Below, in pieces: positions 1 through 9,573 of a stretch of 11,936 nt of DNA. Where the stretch lies: contig JAOXYB010049035.1 of the NCBI GenBank assembly GCA_028565635.1, positions 1 to 11,936 on the forward strand. Reading direction: 5' to 3'. The stretch's first letter is position 1; each line of letters begins with the position of its first letter. The notes under the pieces were generated by a model. That model saw only the letters and a program-made list of their open reading frames with translations, was not told the DNA's origin and did no database searches. This DNA comes from Phoronis ovalis. Its lineage: Eukaryota; Phoronida; Phoronidae. The translations under genes were made by a program, and so were the position numbers.

Positions 1-895
1 ATGTAATTTTGACCCAATTACTTCCAACATGGCCAACTGGTTATCATGTTTGTTCCCAATAGTGCATGTTACTTTAGCTTATGCCCATTTCGGGAAACAA
101 AGCAAAACCACCTATTTTCCTTTCAAACCAAAAATTTGACATGTTCCCTCTATTATCAACCTTACAACTCTTATACATACCAAGATGGATTTACAACTAC
201 AGAAACTACATCGTATGATGGGCGTCTGTCTGCACCATCAGACCTTTTGTTTTTAGGATTCTTGATAACAGGTATGTTTTAGTGTCACATTAATAGAAAG
301 ATGTAGTATAACTAAACTAGCTTGCAAACTTAGATATTGATTTGCTACTATTCATTTGAAATATCATTGTAGTATTTAAAAAAGTTAAGTGCACAATCTA
401 TACTGTGATCTACACTATGATTTTCCAAGCATTCAGATCTGTTCTATGGGGCTTTTCTTTTGAAATTATGGTTCAGCATATAATTGAGATATGACAAGCC
501 ATGCCAGCATATTAAAACTTAAAATAACCATGTATTAACATCTTTCTACTCGGGTTGTAATTGTTCATTAGAACATGTTTTTTTAAAAATATTTTAACTA
601 GTAAAATTTTGTATGTTGCTGCTAAGCAGTTTAATATTATTTGTCATAAATTTGTCCACTTGATGTCACTGTGCACTATGACTCCATTTGCCAATTGTAG
701 GGAAGTACTCAACTGTTGCAATAACCATGCATTGTTGTTGTAACTGGGAGGGGACTGTAGGTTATTAGGTTAATCTGTGGCACCAAAACAGGTATCTTCA
801 GTTCCTTGCTTAGCCTATCGCTCCAAAATTATGTATTTTTATTATTTTTATGTAACAGCCTGCATTGTGTTTATAAATAAACTATTTTACTTATT
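1..895 (+). other. Probable 3' part of an upstream transcription unit (unrecognised)
   Basis: This stretch is less AT-rich near its left end than the introns further right. An open frame runs from about 13 to 282; its tail (about 150-271) reads like an exon, with YTYQDGFTTTETTSYDG-type composition. A good donor-like sequence, ACAG|GTATGT, sits at 268-277. I do not recognise the peptide, and the frame could be chance. No confident coding exon follows before the polyadenylation-like signal at 876-881. The simplest reading is the 3' UTR or last exons of a tandem gene on the + strand, ending about 500 bp before the next start codon. Alternatives are a 5' non-coding exon of the downstream gene, or plain intergenic DNA. 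Confidence 0.3.
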
Positions 896-925
896 TTATT
901 ACTTGTTTTATGTTGTATTTCTTCA
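876..925 (+). terminator. Candidate polyadenylation signal and downstream element
   Basis: A canonical AATAAA lies at 876-881 and is followed about 20-45 bases later by a T/GT-rich stretch (about 901-925). This is the usual metazoan arrangement of hexamer, cleavage site and downstream element. AATAAA is common by chance in DNA this AT-rich, so the call rests on the combination and on its place just upstream of a promoter-like region. TTTATT occurs nearby as well, so a signal for a minus-strand transcript cannot be excluded. Confidence 0.4.
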
Positions 926-1187
926 TTCATGAAATGCTAATGTAATTGAAGACTAGAAACTCCTGATGTACTGAAAGTTGAAACTTAAAAGTAATTCCAC
1001 TCTCTTGGATCCCTGGGGCATCATATATAGCACCACATGAAAGTTTTGTTTGTTGAATACGTTGGTTTTCAGTTTGAAAAGGCACATGGAAAGACATCTG
1101 AATTGATATGAACAAAGCATTACAATTTCACTCCCTAATAAATAAATAATAGATACCTTTTAATAATGCATACTAGAAACCAAGATT

Positions 1188-1234
1188 TTCGTTTCTTGGC
1201 CTAAGAAACGAACCAATCACAAATAAGAAACGAA
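1188..1234. repeat. Triple AAGAAACGAA motif (inverted pair plus direct copy)
   Basis: TTCGTTTCTT at 1188-1197 and AAGAAACGAA at 1203-1212 form a perfect 10-bp inverted repeat around a 5-base spacer. TAAGAAACGAA occurs at 1202-1212 and again at 1224-1234, a start-to-start distance of 22 bp, close to two helical turns. A CCAAT box sits between the two direct copies. A fourth near-copy, TTCGTTTCT, is at 1801-1809 just inside intron 1. The last promoter copy contains AAACGAAA, which fits the IRF core AANNGAAA, and PRDM1-type fingers bind related GAAAG sequences. Binding by either is inference. Confidence 0.5.
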
Positions 1235-1263
1235 AAACTCGTCTGCTCATTCATTTGTTCGTC

Positions 1264-1290
1264 CACCTAGCGTGAGGTGTGTTGTGACAG
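1264..1290. promoter_or_regulatory. CACCT/AGGTG palindrome with T-box-like half site
   Basis: CACCT at 1264-1268 and AGGTG at 1275-1279 are inverted around a 6-base spacer. CACCT is the core bound by ZEB- and Snail-type zinc fingers. AGGTGTG at 1275-1281 is a T-box half-site core. TGACAG at 1285-1290 matches the MEIS/TGIF core. All lie 100-130 bp before the start codon. Each is short and could be chance; the dyad arrangement in a promoter position is what makes it worth listing. Confidence 0.3.
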
Positions 1291-1393
1291 ATAGGCTTCT
1301 CAAATATTTGCAAATTTCCTGCTATTTACTTACTTTTAGAGCTTCTTCATGCTTTTTCTTCGCAAGAACACTATAAATTAATTAACCTTTATT

Positions 1394-1582
1394 ATGGAAA
1401 CTTGCGTGCTTATTCCAAGCGATTTTTGCTTAGCTTTGACATCAAATTCGGCTAGCGCTCAAAGACAAAATGTTCATCTGCTGAGTTCAACAACCATTTA
1501 TCCTGGCACATCTTATCGACCAGGCCAAGGCGGTATACAACTGGCAAAACTGGAAAAATTTGAACCTTTAGAAGGCTCTGAT
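1394..1582 (+). CDS. Exon 1: N-terminus and first half of the PR/SET domain
   Basis: This exon encodes residues 1-63. The ATG has A at -3 and G at +4, a good Kozak context. An in-frame TAA at 1379-1381 lies 15 bases upstream, so 1394 is the first usable start. Residues 1-34 show no signal peptide or known motif. Residues 35-46 (IYPGTSYRPGQG) fit the start of a PR domain, where family members have a pattern like LPxGxxFGPxxG; KLEKFEPLEGSD follows. The donor is strong (GAT|GTAAGT, cut after 1582) and leaves phase 0. Unspliced, the frame stays open to a stop at 1742-1744, but the part after 1582 has no domain-like content. Joining to the exon at 8963 puts about 40 residues between the glycine-rich motif and NW, close to the usual PR domain spacing. 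Confidence 0.75.
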
Positions 1583-4500
1583 GTAAGTATTAACTTTTTG
1601 CAAGAGCATAACGTTTTAGTTTTGTACAGAGTAAAGTTCTTTCGATCACAACCTCTGGTTCTCTTGACTTCAGTGACTTCAGTCCTTCCTCCTAGTCCGA
1701 GGCTTAAATATAAAGGAAATAGGGAGCTTCTTTTAATATTTTAAAAATATTCCTTTAAATAATAATGAATTTAGACTTAGTAGGATAAGATTATTTTTAT
1801 TTCGTTTCTGATATGAAAATAAATAAGTTTATAAAACGGCCGTTTGATAAAATAACAGTGCACATTTCCAATGCCTTTCTTGTACTCGTGAAAATTAAAT
1901 GTTGGCGCTTGCATATAACCGTGTGATTCAGCAACGCCGGTCAAGATTAGAAACATTTACAGAACACATTCATCTAAATTAATATTATTCTCAATACTGT
2001 TTTGAGTGAAAAGAATTGGCCGAAATTGTTCAATTTTTCTCAGTCAGATACCCCAATATAAAGACTATTAAACATTGAAATGAATCACAAGTGACTGCAA
2101 TTAACTAAGATTGTCCTTTAGATCTTATGTCTCCTGTAATGTTTTCAGAAAATCACTGATACAGATCATGTATTGTCCATTATTTAATATCTGCTAATGT
2201 AATATAATGTGTTTGTATACAGTAAATCACAGCTTTTAAGGAAGTAATCATTTTCTATTTTAGATAAGTCCAAAGACTTAATCAAAATATTTATTAACAG
2301 TTAAGTTTCCTGTGTTCTCTGACTATGTAACTTGATTTAATCTCATAAACCCAGAAGACTGTTGTTTGTAAGAAAACAAATTAATTCGATCCAAAAGTCT
2401 TGCATGTTGAAAGAATTTTTGTCAAAAAAATAAATGTTGCAAAAAAATCCTTATACGATTATATTAAAATGAGCAGGTTGAAATTGCTTTAGAGCACAAT
2501 TGCAGACGAATTTCTAAAATAAAATAAATTTTGCAACCAGTTTACTTTAGCAAGTTGAACTAGTGGATAGAAATATTCCCTAAATTATTCCAATTAATTT
2601 TTTTGTTTTTGAATGTATGAATTAAAATATTTCGAAAAATAAGGTACTTCCTCCATAAGAACAACACGAAAATTATTATTTTATTTTTATACTATTAATG
2701 AATGATAATTAAAATAATTTATGACTTTTGAATAGTTGATTCTTTTCTTTTCACAGATATTTGTAACAAATTCTAAAAATGCAGAAATCTTTAAACAAAA
2801 ATCCATGTACTTCAGAGTGTGTTAGTTATTGATTGAGATGCGTGATTTAAACTGTACACTTTTACATAATCCAAGTTATCCATTTGATGTGCATGCTTTT
2901 CTTAATACAAGCAGAGGTAAAAAACAAATATAAAGGGTGCATAGGCAGATGAGTTAACTAAAATTGTTGGTTTTTTTTACAGAAAACAAAAGATTAAGGT
3001 TTTTCACCAGGTTTTTATTATTTAGTTTTATTTGAAAGATTTGAAACTATCATGAAAAATTGTCAACAGCATTTGCTTAGTGTGTATATCATACAGGGAC
3101 CATCTGCTATAATTAACATACTTCGTGGGCTATGGAATTTCAGTAGGATGAGACCAGAGTTTGAAATATTATGTAATGTTACAGCTTTCTAACATATTAA
3201 AGGAAACACTTGAGGGTGTCATATGTTTCCTCTAGCAGAAGAACTTTTATGTCCATGTTCTGGCATATGTTATTTTTATGACAAATTTTAAACATGAATA
3301 ATTTAAGTTATGCTGTTCTTTCTCTAAACTGCAGCAGAGAGCTAGCCCTTCTGAATATTATCAATTAAGAAAGTGTTTATTACATCATGCATGCTTTTGT
3401 TAACAGCCATCATCATCTTGTTTTCTAAGACTTGATGATTATTTTAAATGGTTCCCTGTTGTCTGCATATATCAATTTTAGCTTCATAATAAAATTCCTT
3501 TAAAATTAAACAAAGCTCAATGTTTCCATCCAATTCCCACCAAGTCATGAGACATTATTAAAAAAGTAGGGTTTTGCTTCCTTTAAAACAACCCCTAAAC
3601 TTAAAACATTGTGTATTTCAGTATAAAAAGAAATCATCATGTCTCATTTATTTCTTTTTTGGCCATAAACAGGTAGACTTATACGATTTGAATTATGATA
3701 AAAAGGCCTATATATCTAACCAGCATGTCCATCCTGCATCTTACTCAGACTTTTCCATGTACTGTAATAAATTTCCAGCAACTCGGGCAGATTTCAGGAC
3801 ATGCAAACCTCACATTTCCTTTAAACAAAAAATAAACTGAAAACATGAAATGATATAGTGTATAACTTACCAGTGAAATAACCTTCAAAAGACCTGTTTT
3901 CTGAATTGGGTATTTTGTACGAAATTCTTTGAAAAAAATTATTTGTTGACAAAAAACACATTAAACATTTTTCCTAAAAACTGTGTTGACTAATCAGTCA
4001 AAAAAGTGGCACTTCAGAACAGAAACCAAGATTTGGCGATTCTGAAATTGCCATTATGAAACAATAATTTACAAGCAATTTGCACAATCTGAAATTACAA
4101 TATCTCCTAGTGTAGACAAATCTATTTTTATATTTCAAAGTCAAATTTGAAAAATTAATGTCAACAGCAGAAACTATTATATAATATTTTTGGTTACTTA
4201 TTTATTCCTTATCTTTTTATATACATTAAACATGATGCTTTACCAGGCATAGTCTTTTTATGTCTGTTGCACAAGGTTTTAGTAATATTATCTAAGATTA
4301 TGAGTTTCCTCTTTTAAAGATTTATGAGTAGGCAGATGTAACCTTATTAAAGGTAATCTTCTTCAATAATTTAACTACTAACTTGCTTACATGGCATGGA
4401 CACTTTATTAGGGCAATCACAATACAACTTTCTTTGCAGGGGTTTTATGAAATGTAGTGCAGAATTCTGGAAAAAAATAGAATTTATTTGTATATATACA

Positions 4501-5740
4501 AAAATTAATGTTTGAATAGTAGTATCAACATTATGGGGGAGTACTTTGTCTGTTATCTAAAGCTCAAAAGATATAGAAAATAGTTCTATGATGGATGGAT
4601 GTCTGTTTAGTAGGGAAATCAACCTTAACTTATTGCTGTTCCTAGTGTAAAATGTAGACTTGCCTATGTCCTTACAGATTTTTTTTCCACTTATTAATTA
4701 ATAAGATGTGATTTTTTATAGGATCCAGTAATGTTCCCCACTAAAAATATGTTTCTTTTGCTGCATTTCACTCTCCAATATATGCGGGTACTAGATGGAT
4801 TATAGAAATGATGCATTTTTTTGCTGGAACATTGTTTAAAATACATATCATCACAATAATCAAATTTATAAAAAACTATATAATAATGTTTAAAGATGTG
4901 GAAGAGCTTGAGCAAGTCTAGCATAAATGATTTATTCAATTAACTATTTTATATGAAAAATTTTGAATATTTTGTCCAAAGGTGATGATAGATACACAAA
5001 TATTAGGCACATCTGCCTAACTTTACCTACCAACAGAGCATAAAATCTTTGTTATTTATTGTAATATTAAGTAATAAATGGAAACTCTTGCATAGGTGCA
5101 TTGCCTAAATATCCTAATGTTAAGACACTATCACAATAGTATCAGTGTTAAATTACAGTGTGAAAGGACAAGATATTTAATGATCCATAAGGTTAAGTGA
5201 GGTGCTTTATTGTCATATACCTTTATTTCTTTTGGATCTTTATGAGCAAAACCACATGATAAAGTGCCAGTTTGAATATTCTGCCTCTTTTTCATTATAG
5301 AAGAATGTTTGCTTTGTGCAGGCATTCTCTGTCAAAGAACATCTTTTAGCATTGTCAAAATGCTATTTCTTGTAATATTACTGGACACATCATGAAATGT
5401 TCTGAGATGTCATTTCAGGAAAAAATAAAATTGATTACTTTGATTTTAGAATGTGTCTTATTTTTCACGCTCAAACTGGAAATCTGTTTTGTTTTTTTTA
5501 AATAGGAATGAAGCTATTTTTGCTAGGCTTCATTTTGTAGTGGATTAAGTCATTTTAACCTAGGATATATATAAAACTCAAAAAAATTATGAATTATTTT
5601 GCAATGAAAATTTTCAAATATATTAACACATTTCATTAAAAAAATATTAGCATATTCGAAAGGAGTATGACTGCTTTAGCTGACAAGGGCTACCAAAGTA
5701 TTCATGGCAGTGTCATTGATATTTGATCTGGTGTATGATG
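1583..5740 (+). other. Intron 1, left part: AT-rich, no gene seen
   Basis: This is the first part of a 7380-bp intron (1583-8962). It opens with a strong GTAAGT donor. The open frames here, including about 3574-3840 on the + strand and 4694-4939 and 5131-5325 on the minus strand, have amino-acid make-up typical of translated AT-rich noise and no domain motif. Many AATAAA and TTTATT hexamers occur but carry no clear context. Near the exon there is a fourth copy of the promoter motif (1801-1809) and a 12-bp palindrome (1834-1845). A short 8-bp hairpin, AATGAAGC/GCTTCATT, is at 5507-5534. AT-rich homeodomain-like cores (TAATGA, ATAATTA) cluster at about 2695-2725. I see no transposon open frame and no tRNA gene. 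Confidence 0.6.
1834..1845. repeat. 12-bp perfect palindrome AAACGGCCGTTT
   Basis: AAACGGCCGTTT is self-complementary over all 12 bases and holds two CpGs, which are rare in this intron. It contains two inverted AACGG units, matching the MYB core AACNG. It sits about 250 bp into intron 1, close to the promoter-proximal CpG-rich zone and 25 bases after a copy of the promoter motif. It may belong to a promoter-proximal regulatory element; function is inferred only. Confidence 0.4.
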
Positions 5741-5885
5741 ATAGCCAGGGGTGGCTCAGTGGCATATGGAGCCAGAGTATGATGTAATTGTTATATCACA
5801 TAAGCTAAGATTGCCCAAAGTAATCACTGCTAACAGTGGGATAGTTAGTGATTGGCTTTAAAGTCTATTCTAGTGGAAAGCCTTA
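5741..5885. repeat. Hairpin-dense, GC-richer patch; possible decayed tRNA-derived SINE
   Basis: TGGCTCAGTGG at 5752-5762 matches the tRNA A-box pattern (TRGCNNAGYNGG) except near its 3' end. I cannot find a matching B-box (GGTTCRANNCC) at the right distance, so this is not a working tRNA gene. The patch has several short perfect stems: AGCCA/TGGCT around GGGG (5743-5756), TGGCTC/GAGCCA (5752-5757 with 5769-5774), CACTG/CAGTG (5825-5838), and GGCTTT/AAAGCC (5854-5859 with 5877-5882). AATCAC...TAAC also pairs with GTTA...GTGATT across 5822-5853, with a 3-base bulge. Such density is unusual next to the surrounding AT-rich DNA. An old SINE is the best guess; a structured intronic RNA or a conserved enhancer are alternatives. 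Confidence 0.3.
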
Positions 5886-8800
5886 TTTCCAGTCTCAGTG
5901 ATTCATCAAATTCCTACTAACCAAAAATCTGTTGAATTGAGACATAAACTTGAAAATTAAATCACTTCAAAAACACATTGCATTTGCCAAAAAAAAATAT
6001 GTATTGCAATTGGTTCTTGTGGTAGCATTTAATCTAAGACAGAGAAAATAACCCCTTAATTTATTATTTGTTTACTTTTGTGACCAGTCTTTTTATAGGA
6101 CTTTACAAATGGTGAGCAACAATTGGAGGTTTTATGACAGTAACATTGAATGTCTTTTTGGGCAGTTTGGTGTCACAATTTTTATGTTAAACAAACTTAA
6201 ATTTGTCTATTGTGCATTTTCTGCAGCTGTTGCATGAAATTACTTTGTGATTGAACTCAAATCTCTCACTCCCATTTGAGCCAATCATTAATACAGTATT
6301 TCACTATTTTAATCAAGATAATGATAATTAAGAGAATATGATTTTGTTTTAGTTGTTTTTCAAAACAAACCATTTTAATTACTAGTCAAAAGCAAGCTAA
6401 TTTGTAATTTCTAATCTATAAAAGAATACATTCATCATAAAATTTCAGATCTCATTAAACAGATACACATATTGATGTTACTTTTATAGTGTGCAGAATC
6501 ATGAAAAGCGAATTTTCATAATTTGAATAAAAAAAAGATTTTTTCATTTTTATATCATTATGTATTCGGATTATTTATGTATAAAAGTAATTTTCTTTTA
6601 AATCACTGTTAGAAATTAAAACATAATTACAGCTTACATAATTTTGTTATAAAGACTGTCTCTTTTACTTTTTCTACTTGCATCTATGTGTACACTTTAT
6701 CTTGGCAACAGTGCATTGTTTTGAAACATTAGCAATAATTTTTCAAAGAAAATAAAGTGCAGTTTATTTGTAGAACAGAGGTAACTTTTACACAATTTTA
6801 TAACTACAATATTATACAAGAATATAATTAATAAATTGATTCCAGCATTTCTGCTGGTCTAATGCATTATACAAATAAATACTTTTCCAACTAGTATGGC
6901 ATAGGATAATTTGGTCACAGCCATATTTTCTATTGTGACCTCAGGCTATGTAGCATATCATCTGTTGGAATTGTACATAACATATGATAATTATTGAAAA
7001 TTGAGAAAATTGTTCTTAAAGGTGTTAAAATTATACATGCAGAACTCTTTGCACCCTTCTGTCATTTTACATTCTTTGAAATAAGTAACTAGTTTTTCTT
7101 TATTAGATTTACTTTCTTAAATGAAGTTGTTTAATATGTTTGAATTGTTCTTATAGAATAAGAAATAAAGATGATCAACAGGTGTTTTGAACACTAAAAC
7201 AAAAACACTATACACTTATACTTAATCTTTTTCTTTGCTTTCTATCATTTGAAACTATTAATGAAATACAGTTTTACCCATCAATTTCATTTCATATCTA
7301 TCTTGTCAAAGCAGCTGTATTTATCACATGAAGTGTACATTTAAAGGAAAAAATTATTCTTCTATACAAATTAAGTTGCAGTATTTGTTTTATTACAACA
7401 ATCCTGAGACAACAATCCATGAAAACCATTTCTCATGTTGTTAATGGGAATACAAAATTATCTTAATTCATCTCTGTTTCACAGTGGGGCTTATAGTTTG
7501 TGTGATTTCCTGTTGCCTAATAAGTGCTATATATGTGTAATTAAGAAAATCTCTTATACCAGATGCAAAACTAATATAATAAAGTATTGTTTTAAATTTG
7601 ATTACATGAATTATTATGCTAATTACAAGCATCCTGCTACACCAGTGGCATGCTTTCAAATAGTGTAATAAACACATTTTAATAAATGTCAATTGGGTGA
7701 CAATACAGGAAGATATAGATCAGAGAAAATTGTCTTAATATGTACTTGCTGCAAATGTTGCAATGAAACAAAACTTATTCTTTAACTGAAAAAATAAAAG
7801 GATTACAATAATTACAAAATTTATTATGGGACAGTTTTTATAAGTGAGAAAATAAATCTTTATTGTACATTGAACATGTTTTAGTCATAAATAAAAGTCA
7901 TGTATGTGAACGCTTGTTATTTACTAATATCACTAAGTCTATCGTTTGATTACTCCACCGTTTATTGTTCCTTGTTCCGTTATGTCATTATGTCCATTTC
8001 ACTTTAAATAAAGAAAAGACAACAATAATTAATATGTATAAATGTAACTAACGGCACTCTAAACATAAGTTATCTATCTTCATTAACATAAACAATTCTA
8101 GACAACACCCCAACATTTTAACCAGCAGTAAGCTAACTAAAAATGATGGGGAAACTAGCTATCATATGTAACTGTATCAATTCTCAAATTTGTTGAACTC
8201 TAGTTATACCCAAAATAGTAAACTTACAACTTAATATGGACTCCTGATTGATTTCAAATGTTTGCTTTATACAGTATATAGCTTCAAAAATATTAAAGTG
8301 CCAGCTCTATTAGTGAAAGCCCATATTTATGTGACCAATTTATATCTATTACAACTATTCAGATATGGTTTGCAGGAGGATTAATGTACATAACAATTGC
8401 AGCCCATTCAGGCAGAATAGTAACAAACCATATGAGATAAATAGAGAAATACCTTGTGGCTGTAACAATGTATACAAAATATTTTACAAGCAAATATTCA
8501 TAAAAGTTGAAACTTTGTGTGGCAAATAAAAAGCATTACAAAATAAAAAATTTTGCCAAAAAAAACAAGGAAACTAAACCAATCTAGAAAGGGGAATGGG
8601 TGCTTTTGTGACCTGCTGAATTTATTTATTGTGATTTGTTAAATAAAAATTTTACTTTGTGTGACTCAGTATTGTCATATAAGCATAATGCAACTTATAA
8701 GTGATTCTTCTACTCAGTTTTCACATAATGATAAGGTGAATTTAATAAATGATAATTCCTTTTCTGTCATTCCTGAAAAGGTAATTTTATTTCCTGTGAT

Positions 8801-8962
8801 CACTAGCCCCTCTATATAAGTGTGCTTTGAGTACATGTGAACATTTAGAGCCGTTTCCTTTTTTTATGTATAAGAACTGTGTGAATTGGGAATTTAGCTG
8901 TATGCAAGATTTGCACATAATCATTACTAATAAGCCATGAGCATATATATCTTTATTCACAG
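5886..8962 (+). other. Intron 1, right part: AT-rich, no gene seen; ends at the exon 2 acceptor
   Basis: No convincing exon or RNA gene was found on either strand. The overlapping open frames at 7435-7668 (+) and 7468-7692 (-) and the one at 8787-8996 (-) show no motif, and the last lies partly antisense to exon 2. Candidate acceptors followed by short frames, such as the CTGCAG ending about 6226, run into stops in all frames within a few codons. A slightly more complex stretch with scattered CpGs lies at about 7905-7995 (ATCGTTTG, CACCGTTT, TTCCGTTATG) and could be regulatory. The intron ends with TCTTTATTCACAG at 8962, a normal 3' splice site. Confidence 0.6.
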
Positions 8963-9206
8963 ATTCGTAAACAGTTTGGCTGCATTGAAGAATCAAGAGA
9001 GGCTGATGGGCAAAAAGTATTCTACTGTAACTGGGTACATTTTCTACAGTCTTCTAAGCGCCTTGATGAGGTTAACATTGTAGGATCAAAAGTCAAAGGT
9101 CAACCAGTATTTCATGTTGTGAAACTTGTCGCCCCAAACTCACAATTAATTGCAAGTTTTGATGCAACAGAAGTGGAAGATTGTGATGAAAACGTTATTA
9201 AAATAA
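8963..9206 (+). CDS. Exon 2: second half of the PR/SET domain
   Basis: This exon encodes residues 64-144 and the first base of codon 145. It starts after a TTCACAG acceptor with IRKQFGC in phase 0. CNWVHFL (residues 85-91) aligns with the PRDM signature NWMR[FY]V. VNIV (100-103) stands where the family has QNLV. GQPVFHVVKLVAPNSQLIAS (109-128) matches the order of the GxIYYxxxRxIxPGxELLVW block. The family's final LLVWYG is changed to LIASFD here, so the C-terminal edge of the domain is divergent. An acidic tail (EVEDCDE, 133-139) follows. The donor is AATAA|GTTAGT after 9206, phase 1; its own bases would give an in-frame TAG at 9209-9211 if the intron were retained. The exon could instead be terminal, but the phase match with exon 3 argues for splicing. 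Confidence 0.75.
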
Positions 9207-9573
9207 GTTAGTTTGTAATTTAAATATTTTTCTCAAAAATTTATATTATGATGGTTCAAAAGATAATTTTAAAATAAAATTGAAACACAAATACTAAACG
9301 TTGTTTTCACCTTTTACATTTTGTTATAGCATTAGCTGATGACAATTTTTTGAAAAACTACTTTAGAGTCTTTAATAATTAGTATAGTTAAGCATTTTTT
9401 TGGAACATTTCTTTTATGAAAGCATTGTCAAATATTATTATATATAAGTACAAATTGGTGTACATGTTGTTTTTTTATTCAACAAATGTTTAAGAAAATA
9501 TGCATGCGGCCTTATAATTTAACCAAAATTGTTTCTTTCGCATTGTATCTGCATTTGTACTTTATTTTTACAG
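9207..9573 (+). other. Intron 2 (367 bp)
   Basis: This short AT-rich intron runs from the donor GTTAGT to the acceptor TTTATTTTTACAG. The open frame of exon 3 extends upstream into it to an ATG at 9486, giving a hydrophobic stretch (IVSFALYLHLYFIFTA) that looks like a signal peptide. That is most likely a by-product of translating the pyrimidine-rich tract before the acceptor, because splicing at 9574 restores a continuous PRDM-like frame with exon 2. Nothing else is seen. Confidence 0.65.

Larger units (their letters stand above)
896..1393 (+). promoter_or_regulatory. Intergenic and promoter/5' UTR region of the PRDM-like gene
   Basis: This 0.5 kb lies between the candidate polyadenylation site and the start codon at 1394. 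From about 1188 onward it becomes visibly richer in CpG (copies of ACGAA, CTCGTC, TTCGTCC, AGCGTG, TTCGCAAG) than the large intron to the right, as expected for a promoter escaping methylation-driven CpG loss. It holds a CCAAT box at 1213-1217, an inverted pair and a direct copy of AAGAAACGAA, and a CACCT/AGGTG palindrome. TATAAAT at 1372-1378 is only about 16 bases before the ATG, too close to act as a TATA box for this start. The transcription start cannot be placed from sequence alone. Confidence 0.45.

Noticed and set aside
927-1115. Minus-strand open frame of 62 codons in the intergenic region
   Set aside because: No motif, no supporting signals, low-complexity composition.
1372-1378. 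TATAAAT as the TATA box of the main gene
   Set aside because: It is about 16 bases before the start codon, which would leave no room for a transcript start and 5' UTR.
1735-1751. AATATTTTAAAAATATT inverted repeat
   Set aside because: Simple A/T palindromes are expected often in DNA this AT-rich.
3574-3840. Open frame of 88 codons in intron 1 on the + strand
   Set aside because: Composition is typical of translated AT-rich DNA, there is no motif, and it lies inside a well-supported intron with no matching splice sites.
4590-4602. GATG repeats as a microsatellite
   Set aside because: Only about three units, too short to call.
5747-5777. tRNA gene suggested by an A-box-like sequence
   Set aside because: No B-box, no acceptor-stem pairing and no cloverleaf could be drawn; kept only as a possible SINE remnant.
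7435-7692. Overlapping open frames on both strands
   Set aside because: The two overlap each other, lack motifs and have no splice or promoter context; chance frames.
8787-8996. Minus-strand open frame overlapping exon 2
   Set aside because: Partly antisense to the PR-domain exon and without any recognisable feature.
9486-9573. ATG and apparent signal peptide upstream of exon 3, suggesting a separate secreted 412-residue protein
   Set aside because: The hydrophobic run comes from the pyrimidine-rich tract of a good acceptor at 9573. Splicing from 9206 matches phase and continues a PRDM-like protein.
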